This document shows, piece by piece, positions 56,226 to 64,000 of a stretch of 64,000 bases of DNA. The position numbers and the translations under genes were made by a program. Origin of the DNA: Melampsora larici-populina 98AG31. Lineage: Eukaryota > Basidiomycota > Pucciniomycetes > Pucciniales > Melampsoraceae. The notes beneath the pieces were generated by a model. That model did not search any database, was not told the origin of the DNA, and saw only the letters and a list, made by a program, of their open reading frames with translations. Where the stretch lies: assembly GCF_000204055.1 (NCBI RefSeq), contig NW_006768791.1, forward strand, positions 1,056,339-1,120,338, written 5' to 3'. Positions within the stretch are counted from its first letter, which is position 1. Every line of letters begins with the position of its first letter.

Positions 56226-58014
56226 ATGGCCGATTCTGAAACGACCAAGGATGTCATCGCTGGTTGGATTGGTGGAGCTGGTGAGTGTCTAATCGATTCC
56301 AAAGCGTGTATTTAGGGCAGAGACTGATGAACGCACTCTTGATGATAGCTGGAATTCTAATCTCAAATCCGCTCGAAGTTCTCAAAGTTCGACTTCAAAC
56401 CAACCCATCACATACCTCATCTGATCTCACCTCCCTCGCACTATCTCGTTCACCATCACCCGTTCATCATTGTGTAAATTATGAGTATTCAAGCTTGGCA
56501 TTGAAGTACTCTATACCACCTGTGGATTATGTTTCCAACCAGTCGGGGATCCGCAACATCCCACTCACACATTCGCACTCTGCGACACAACTACCTCACT
56601 TCAACTCAACTCTAAATGGTTTGAGGGCGCTTTGGAGACAGGAAGGTTACCGGTTTCTATTTGCTGGGGCGGCGGCTCCGATTTTGGGGCTGGCTTTTAT
56701 TGACTCATTCTTCTTTGCCACCTATGGAAAATGCATGTTGGTACCAGAATCATCTTATGATATTTTTTGCCGCTGCCATCAAATGATTGATTATTGAAGA
56801 TAGGTATATAATTTTTTGAGCGATCAGGTCGTTGTTTCGTCAAGATCGGGAACGGCCCGAGCATTTACCCTACGTATTTGCATCGGGTGCATTTGCTGGT
56901 GGATGTTGCGCTCTTTTACAAACTCCGGTTCGTTTGGAATGAACCTCTCATACGAACAATCGGAGCCTTGAGATTGATATGAATCTGATGAACGTTAAAG
57001 GTTTGAACAATATTTTAGATTGAAGTAATCAAGTGTCGAGCTCAAGCAGAACATGTCAACCCGACAACCGGAGTGAAACTTGGTTCATATGAGATCTCAC
57101 GTAAAATTCTTCGCGAAAGCGGTCTTCGAGGCTTTTATCTGGGTGGACTTATGACTGGCTTTCGAGATTCGATCAGTAGCGGGATATTTTTCACGAGTTG
57201 TAAGTAAATCTTTGCAGCATCGCGTCATCTACCAAGCATGCTGCTATGATCAGCACCCTCGAGCTGACCATGAGGTTCGGCGCTTTAACAGATGCGATCA
57301 TCCGCGGCCTACTGGGTAGTCATTCGGTTCAGAGAGGCACAAATGACGAGTTCAGCTCTTCCAGAAGTCCAAAAGAAATTTCACAAATCATGCTAGCTGG
57401 CGCGCTGTCGGGTAGTATCTCTGCGCTACTACCCTACCCACTGGACATCGTTGGTCTAGATTTTTTGCTTCTTCTCTTACATTGGTCTGAAATCATGCTT
57501 TCATCGGATCCAGATCAAAACTAGGCTACAGGTCAACAAGCTTGCCACTTCAGGTAATCAAACCTCATCTGGATCCCAGGCGACCCACCTTGCAGCCACA
57601 AACACAACGTTCAATCCTCACAAGCCTTTTCCCGTTGCTCAAAATCTCACCGTTGCTCAGATTGTGAAGCAGATATATGGCGATGGGAAACATGGGATGT
57701 TACCCAACGCGCATCGTACGCGACTTTACGGTTTTGTGGACTTGATTATACCTCAATGGACACGTCCTCCTCAACAGAAACCTAGTCAGCCAATGAGACA
57801 AGATATTTGGCTAGTAAAACGGAGACGAAGGGTATTGCGATTGTCACTCAGGCTGGGTGGAATGATGGGTTTCTTCAGGGGTTTAAAACCTACATTGCTC
57901 AGTAGTTTTGTTGGCTCAGGTATCACTATGGGCATATTTGAATATGTGTTCGAGCTATTGGGTCGAAGGCAAGGGAGCAGTGGAATTGTAAATGATGTGA
58001 AATTGATTAACTAG
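56226..58014 (+). CDS. Mitochondrial carrier protein (SLC25 family)
   Basis: A solute carrier of the inner mitochondrial membrane. Six exons (56226-56280, 56349-56736, 56828-56927, 57019-57199, 57292-57449, 57514-58014) give 460 residues with phase kept throughout. All three repeat signatures are present: NPLEVLKVRLQ (after helix 1), TPIEVIKCRAQ (helix 3) and YPLDIIKTRLQ (helix 5), the last two formed across introns. The matching GGLRALWRQEGY-like, LRESGLRGFYLGGL and MMGFFRGLKPTLLSS segments follow each odd helix. The protein starts MADSETTKDVIAGWIGG. It is longer than the usual 300 residues because of Ser/Thr-rich insertions after the first signature and a long loop after the third (ending near RQDIWLVKRRRR). 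Three donors are GTTGGT or GTTCGT, weaker than the GTRAG norm. The second signature, IKCRAQ, resembles ornithine/arginine-type carriers, but the substrate is not decided. Confidence 0.87.
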
Positions 58015-59473
58015 ACGTAGACAATGTTTTGTATCTGGAAAGCCAACTATCACTACAAGCACACAATGATAACAACGTTTCAACAATATCCAATCCTATA
58101 GAGGGTTCCATCAGAAAGTCAGTGCAATGCAATCAAAGAATGTAGAAAGTTTAGACATGAGCCATATACAATCTACATTCTTTGTTTGTGTCACTGGTTC
58201 ATCATTAAACCCCCACGATCTTTCAAAATCAAGAAATTGAAAATGAACCCGGAAGGCTTCGTCAGATCCAAGAGTAGTCCGAATTGAGTTTTGCAGTTCA
58301 AATGAATGAAACTGCAAACCACGGATTGCACTTAATCAAAAAGAGAAAATAGAAAATTCCCTCCTCGCTGTCCCCACGCAACTTTCCCAATCTCCTGACT
58401 ACTTTTCAATCTACAGCCGCCCTCCTTTCAGAACCTGGAATGAGAAAAGCGAGATGACGATCCTCCACCTTTCGGTATCGTTGAAACATCCTACTGCCCT
58501 TCCCTTCGTCCTCGGTGTCTTTTTGTATCGATGAAAAATCGACGGAGGTGGATGGGTCGAAAGAAAAGAAGTCTAGAGAGATATTTCTGATGATGCGCGC
58601 CACTTGATGTTACAAAAGTGAGCCCTTCGAGAGCTAAAGCCACATTGAAATGTGAAGGACTTAAAGACTCGGACCTTAACCCCGTCGCGAAGATGAGAAA
58701 GATGAACTGGTCATCTTCTTGAGAGTTGCATACGATGAGCCGTGGTCTTTGGACTGACGAAATTGATGATAGGGGTCTGTAGAGAGGGGGCGAAAGAGGC
58801 GTGAGCCGAAGGTGGGAATTTTATATCAGTCGGGCCAGAGCGCGGGCTGCGGCGGTTGACAATTGACTGCCGATCGACCGGGGTGAAATTCCCGATCGGG
58901 CCTCCTTTGTGATCGGAGCAATCTGTTTTGTTTTGAAGGTTTCAGCTTGGAGCTCATTATCATCATATCGAGAGGGTTTAATCCTTTCGGCCGCTTTTCG
59001 ACAGGCTCCCTGCCACGCGGGAGGGCATCAAGGATAACTAAATTGGAAGCCAGAGTCAGCACCAGCAGAGCAAGCGGTATCTTTGTAGCGTCGGAAGAGG
59101 AACTTCAAATTGAAGGAGTGAAAGAACTCCCATGTCAGGAGTGGTATGCATGTATGCTCCATGCAACATACAACAAGCGCGAATATGAGGAAAATCGGTG
59201 CCAGGCCCTATGGTCTATGTACATTTGTCTCAAACGAAATAACTCGGAAATGTCTATTTGAGAACCAAGACGCGAATACCTGTAGCAGGTTTATTTGGTA
59301 CTAAATAGACTATAAAAACATATCGAGAGTGAAAGAGTCAAGACGGGACGGGGACATGCGTATCCATTCAGTGAGCAGAATCGGACAACGCAGTCAAATA
59401 AAAAAGTGGATTCAAGAAGTTTGAAATGATAAGAAAATATAATATTCCTACAACTTTATAGCTGGGATTGAAA
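58015..59473. other. Intergenic between convergent genes; no firm gene
   Basis: Contains the 3' UTRs of the carrier and the membrane-protein gene. Minus-strand frames at 58826-59062 (MLTLASNLVILDALPRGREP) and 58406-58603 have near-neutral composition and could be exons of a small gene, but no domain or clear splice pair links them. GC content around 58840-59060 is higher than in the surrounding spacers. Confidence 0.35.
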
Positions 59474-61346
59474 TTATGATAAACATTCGGCTTTTCCCTC
59501 ATATCTATCTAGAGTGATTTCTTCTGCTAAAGCCTGGGGAGTCGGTGAGAAGGCCACAACGCATGACATCTGTGCATTTTCAAGTCAAGTGGATGAACAG
59601 ATCACTCAATAAAGTGAGTCATGAGATTCGATAAAAAGACAAAAGCCACGTACAATCCCCAAAATCGTCCCAAGCCCACAATTCCAAATGACGTTGCCCC
59701 ATACTATAACAACCATAGTGAGATCACTGAGGCGATGTCGATGAGGGACTCCCATAGCATTTGTGACTAGATGTGATATATTGTGTTGAGTATCGATAGC
59801 TTAGTCAACCGGAATATCGCAGCTTGAAAATCAATTGGAAACTCACCAATGAAAATATCAAGGGTCATGAATAAAGCAGAGGTTACGACTATCAGCGTTG
59901 CTTGCCATAGTGCATTGGACGCATAACGGCTCAGGCAAGCATATTTCTGACTCAAAACAAATTCATCATATTTTTCCCAATCCTCGCGTTTGTCGTGACA
60001 CGCGCCCGAAGTCCAGGTTGACCTTGTAATTTCTGTCCCTCTCGCGAAGGGTGGCATCCATGGTAATAGGTTCCCATTAGATGAAATACTAGGTATTGAG
60101 TAGGAAGAGATCGCGCGCATGGGACAAGTTGATGCATTATCTTGATCTATATCATGCCTTGAAAGTTTACTATTTGTGGGACGAATCGCGCTACAATCAC
60201 CACGCCTACGTTGAGCACATCTACGAAGGGTTGCGACTTGAGACCATAGTGTACGCATGATTCGCCAAGTAGTCCAAATGGCTCCAATGGTGAAGATGAG
60301 ATCGAGGATCGCATAACCTCCAGCAATGCATCGCACAATGAACAAAATCTCCTTGGACAATTTTGAGAGCGTGTTCAACTCAAGCAAGATCTTTACTTGG
60401 AGTTGCTTCGCAGACGGTGAGATCTCAGATATGCCTGGCGTTGTAAGTATACTCTTCAGTAATTGATGCGCCTCCTGATATTTGTTAAAGTAGAGTTCTA
60501 CGTCCCGCAGCTTCTTTGCAATCGAGATTGCCAGTGGTATGGTGAAGGCGAACGGAATCATATACATCGTAATGTTGCCTACGTTAAAGAGCCAAGGTCC
60601 GACCATTTTACGATGGTGAGTAGGTGAGCTCGCACGCTTACTATCCAGACAAAGAGCTGAAGGCGGTGCAGCGTAAGAGAAGCACCAGACTTCCGAGAAA
60701 AAGCCACAAAAGTTGATCAAAGATTAGAGTCTGTTACAGTCCTGGTGAACTGGATTGATTCCCTCACCTTTGGTCCACCCTGTCACAAATAGTCAGTTGC
60801 GAACACAGATTGTCAATCTATCATTACCCAATGTCGTCACTTGAAAGAGGGGAAAGGCACTAACCGAAACAGAATATCACAGGAAAACTCATAACGTGTA
60901 GAACAAGTGTGTACCACTTGACAAAGGTGGAAAGGTTTAAAAGTAAGCAGACTAACGCGGCCGTGTCGACTTGAGTAGATGCGTATGATGTTGAGGTCAA
61001 GAATAATACCACGAGTCAGCGTCCGCAAAACACGAATGAATTGCACTGAAGACTGACGAGCAGTGAAGAGACAAGCCCAAATCGTAACGACGAAGATCGC
61101 ATTTGGATGAATGTACCCGCGATCATCGACCCGAAAGAGCCAGAGACTATCTTGTCCACCTTTACTTATCCTTTTCAAACCACCCACAAGGAATAGCAAC
61201 CCGGTCAGAGGAGCAATACCGGCCATCGCATATAATGCTATATGCATAACGGGACTAGCGGAAGGATGAATTTCGTGCGCCAACATCCTGTCCAATTGAT
61301 CCCACGCAGCATTAGCATGGGCAATGTTGGAGTTCAATCCGCTCAT
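59474..61346 (-). CDS. Multi-pass membrane protein, unknown function
   Basis: Six exons on the minus strand (61346-61010, 60969-60865, 60779-60768, 60689-59847, 59766-59654, 59569-59474) give 501 residues in frame. Hydrophobic segments suit about seven membrane helices: IALYAMAGIAPLTGLLFLVG, NAIFVVTIWACLFT, AALVCLLLNLSTFVKW with VLHVMSFPVIFCFG, MYMIPFAFTIPLAISIAK, IVRCIAGGYAILDLIFTIGA, ATLIVVTSALFMTLDIFI and MVVIVWGNVIWNCGLGTILG. A long polar loop (about residues 300-370, Ser/Arg-rich) lies before the last two. The topology resembles rust or basidiomycete seven-helix proteins, but I cannot assign a receptor or transporter family. The first intron is only 40 nt and exon 3 is a 12-nt micro-exon. 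The chosen 3' end uses an intron that replaces an early stop at 59606 with a longer Glu/Asp-containing tail (PQALAEEITLDRYEGKAE). Confidence 0.75.
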
Positions 61347-62445
61347 CGTAGGAGGTGGGCTTCAAGTCAAGCTGAATCATCCCATTCCGAATTTAATCAG
61401 CGAAAATCGACGATTTTTCAACTAACAGAAGATGGGAATGTAAAACGAGACGAAGACGAAGACAGACGTTTTTCGGATTGTTCTTTGATGGGAATCACTC
61501 CCGTGTAGCGATTATTCAAAGCTTTTGTGGGCTTTCGGACCTTGAAGGCCAGTGAGAGTGCGGAAAATGAAACTACTTCAGTCTTCAAGGGACTGTGAGT
61601 CTGTGTGCAACGATCGGCAACGACAGGCAATGATAACTCCACTACAATGTATTCAGCTCCGTCATTTGCTAGTTGGCATCTGTGGAAGTTTTCCCACCTC
61701 GAAGAAACACGTACCTTCAAAGTGTCATGAATCATGATGATACAGGAGGATACAGGGCCAGGCCACCGTACATGATCATATGTGTGAATGAACAGGAATG
61801 AACCCTGATTCTGATAAAAGAGCTTATCCGGATTCCGAAGTCACACACGGGTACAAAAGTTCAACAAGCTTAGCGGCATTCAAAAAGTTGAAAGGAAGAC
61901 GTGTCTAGACGTGTCAATTATTATGAACAGACAAAGTATGTAAAAGAGACAAAGTGTTCAACTTCAAACGCCAACATCAATGTGATATCATATATGTACG
62001 TCTATGTACTTACGTAGTGATAGAATGATAAGGTCAACGAGCTCCGGTGAGTCCTGAGTCCTGACTCCTTCCGTCGCCCGATGAGATTGTCCATGGACAT
62101 AAGTACAGTCAAGAGGGCGCGGACGCGGCCGCGCAGAGAGGGCTTTGTTAAGCTAAATTTCACAAAGCTTGGAAAGAATTCCGCGCCAATTTGCTCAAGT
62201 TTGGCGGGCAAAAGTTTCCAAACTTTCTGCAATCGACTGTACATACTTAATTTATAAAACTCAACAAAGTCGAGACCAAAGCTTGTAACTTGTATGTAAG
62301 CCTTTGGACATGTTCTCTTTCTTTCTTTCTCAAATTCTCCTTAATCATTGACAGTCACACCTCGGGGTACCTTATTCAACTGCTCGAAGCAGTGAATAGA
62401 ATGTACCATACAGCTGCTTCCAGCATCAACTGTCTCATCTCACCT
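61347..62445. other. Upstream region of the membrane-protein gene
   Basis: Presumed promoter and 5' UTR of the divergent minus-strand gene, then unique spacer up to the LTR. A 105-codon minus-strand frame at 61418-61735 has no recognisable content. At 62090-62140 there is a GC-rich patch (GCGCGGACGCGGCCGCGC). No element borders were seen. Confidence 0.4.
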
Positions 62446-62914
62446 TGTAATGATTTAAAATATATTTAGAAATTACATAATAAGACTTAAATAAATGTAT
62501 TTCGTTAAGAATTTGTTAAGAGTTAATTTCAAATAAATGTTATGTGGATAAGGATAAATACGTATTAGGATATTTCAACATTTGATAATAAGGAATAACT
62601 TAGCTAGATGTTATCAAGAAATAGTTGGAAATAGGTTGCTAGTAGAAAGTAGTTGTTAGGAAACATTTGTAGAAAGATATATGTATATATACAGTCATTT
62701 AAGAAAAGCTTGCCCCAAATTGCCCGCAAAACTCAAGCGAATTGGCGGGGAATTTGGGGCAAGCTCTTCTTAAATGACTGTAGGTTGTTTCATGTTCATG
62801 TTTAGTTCCTTTTTCTTTATCGAATTATTAACGTATTTTGTCACCTTTCAAATCTGAGTTAAATCTCGAATAAAGCAGTTATGCATTTCGAGACCCTAGA
62901 CCAAGGCCCTTACA
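62446..62914 (+). repeat. 5' LTR of the second retrotransposon, with MITE
   Basis: Begins TGTAATGATTTAAAA and ends GGCCCTTACA, matching the ends of the other LTR in reverse orientation (TGTAATGATTATCAA and GAGCCCTTACA). An inner block CTTTATCGAATTATTAA is shared. Length is 469 bp, of which 92 are a nested MITE with its duplicated TA. Confidence 0.8.
62692..62781. mobile_element. 90-bp palindromic MITE inside the LTR (Tc1/mariner type)
   Basis: Nearly perfect hairpin with inverted ends CAGTCATTTAAGAA and internal GCTTGCCCCAAATT, flanked by TA at 62690-62691 and 62782-62783. The TA duplication and CAG start fit the Tc1/mariner group, but the TIR is not that of the element at 45178-50899. It has no coding capacity. 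Confidence 0.82.
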
Positions 62915-63339
62915 GTATAATTCGATCTTTAAAATTAATTTCGAGAGTCTTTTTCTTTTTCGCTATATGTTACTTTATTTTTTTTACTATAGTAATGATA
63001 ATAAATGTTTTTTCAAAAGTCAGTCTATTTGGATTTTGTTATTTTTTAGTTATTTGTTATATATTTGAATGTGTACATGTTTCATGGTTGCGGCAGTTTC
63101 GAATGTTCATATTAATTTTGTTAGAAGTGGTAGTTCCGAGTTTCTTGATTTGGGGGTATTACGTCATACAATCATCTTCTTTTGTGTGGTGGTGTTTCTC
63201 GTTCTCTTATTTTTTTAACCCTTTCAATTCCTCCTTTAGTTGGTTATCAGATAGTTATTATAGACATCTAAAACAGTTTTCTTTAAAGTTTCAGCACGTC
63301 TTATATTATCTATCGATTTTTCTTTTACATCTTTTAATC

Positions 63340-64000
63340 ATGTCTCAACATCCTCAACATCATCCTACTAGTCCAACGGCGTTATACGTACTCTCATCGC
63401 AAGAACAGCAATTTGTTTCTCGGTATTTGGAACCACGTTTCGACACTTTCAATACAAATGTTAATGATGTCATCAATGCTAGAAATGACACAGCTTCAGC
63501 GGCTATAGAGTCATTACTTCAAACTTCTATCGCTCAAGTTAAAGCAGAGGTGGAGGCTTTATTTCGAACTTCTATCATTCAAGCTAAAGCTGACGTCCTC
63601 ACTACTATTCAAAACGAGTTCAAAGATAAGCTGAATTTAGATACTATCGAAGCAAAAATAAATACTTGTTTAAATGAAGGTATTGCTACTGTCAAGAAGA
63701 CTTGTTTAGATGCTTTAGATGATGAAGTCAACACCATGAAGAGAATTTTACCTAACTTCAACAACCAACCTCCTGTCGAGCCTCCTGTTCTCCCGGGAGT
63801 TTCTTTTGATGGAACCGATCCGCGTAAGGTTCCGGGTTTTCTCAGTGTGATAAGAGATGCCTTATTCGCCAATTCCGCTTGCTTCGCAAATGATGATCGC
63901 CGGATTACTTGGGTATCCAAACACTTTCCAATCTCGTCAGGACCACACGATTGGTGGATGAGTCTTTTAAAGCTAAATGATTGTAAGAATGGAGTTTTGG
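63340..64000 (+). CDS. Gag of the second LTR retrotransposon (3' end beyond window)
   Basis: Open from ATG at 63340 (MSQHPQHHPTSPTALYVLSS) to the window end, 220 codons with no stop. The N-terminal part is helical and coiled-coil-like (SLLQTSIAQVKAEVEALFRT with a repeated SII/SIAQ(V/A)KA unit). The capsid region begins near residue 150 (PGVSFDGTDPRKVPGFLSVI) and includes ANDDRRITWVSKHF and DWWMSLLKL, matching the Gag at 52531-53958. No break is visible, so this copy may be intact. Confidence 0.8.
   Translation, partial: MSQHPQHHPTSPTALYVLSSQEQQFVSRYLEPRFDTFNTNVNDVINARNDTASAAIESLLQTSIAQVKAEVEALFRTSIIQAKADVLTTIQNEFKDKLNLDTIEAKINTCLNEGIATVKKTCLDALDDEVNTMKRILPNFNNQPPVEPPVLPGVSFDGTDPRKVPGFLSVIRDALFANSACFANDDRRITWVSKHFPISSGPHDWWMSLLKLNDCKNGVL

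Larger units (their letters stand above)
62446..64000 (+). mobile_element. Second chromovirus-like LTR retrotransposon, left part
   Basis: The 5' LTR (62446-62914) is followed by the same GTATAATTCGATC leader start as the element at 42637-54899, about 425 bp of leader, and a Gag frame that is still open at the window end. LTR and Gag are related to, but clearly diverged from, that element, so both belong to one lineage. The 3' part is outside the window. Confidence 0.82.

Noticed and set aside
60960..61030. Frameshift in the membrane-protein gene
   Set aside because: A 40-nt GT-AG intron at 60970-61009 explains the frame change and links two hydrophobic segments, so no lesion is needed.

Overview
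The window looks like a chromosomal segment of a basidiomycete, most likely a rust fungus (Pucciniales). The host genes are broken into many short exons by 40-110 nt introns, intergenic DNA is AT-rich, and about four fifths of the sequence is nested transposable elements of the kinds that dominate rust genomes (hAT, PIF/Harbinger-like, Tc1/mariner, Tnp2/CACTA-like, Ty3 chromovirus, Ty1/copia, Tad-like LINE). No tRNA, rRNA or CRISPR was seen, and nothing suggests bacterial DNA. The genus is an inference.

Layout: 39-4013 (+), 5'-truncated oligopeptide transporter (OPT) gene. 5900-8062, decayed Tnp2/CACTA-like transposase. 8990-17502 (-), hAT-1 transposase gene split by a complete hAT-2 element (11360-16477), which itself holds a 1,067-bp PIF/Harbinger-like element (15300-16366). 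18880-19703, long inverted-repeat element. 19841-25845, TIR element of unassigned superfamily encoding an unrecognised protein, with a second TIR element (20089-22093) inside its left TIR. 25852-28262, Ty1/copia-like relic carrying a 1,093-bp TAA-flanked element. About 28500-34401, LINE with two overlapping ORFs, both broken. 34479-39020, an unrecognised intron-rich or decayed gene. 40200-40620, copia integrase scrap. 40911-55046, a stack of three nested insertions. 55117-55903, a further TAA-flanked element. 56226-58014 (+), mitochondrial carrier gene. 59474-61346 (-), multi-pass membrane protein gene. 62446-64000, 5' LTR and gag of a second chromovirus-like element leaving the window.

The most informative region is 41989-55046. 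A short TAA-flanked element is split by a 12.3-kb Ty3/chromovirus retrotransposon (LTRs 42637-42954 and 54582-54899, TSD AGAGT). Its pol is split by a 5.7-kb Tc1/mariner element (45178-50899, TSD TA). Taking out the Tc1 element with one TA copy brings the pol halves back into frame. The Tc1 element has an apparently intact spliced DD34E transposase and also carries, in opposite orientation, a large second gene with Ser/Pro/Arg repeats, a Lys-rich stretch and a possible SAM-like C-terminus. I do not recognise that gene. It is the best candidate here for an undescribed system.

Most nonsense changes in the transposons, and several differences between the two 1,067-bp elements, fit C-to-T change at CpG, as expected if repeats are cytosine-methylated. 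The three host genes at the window edges (OPT, carrier, membrane protein) read cleanly through their predicted splice sites.
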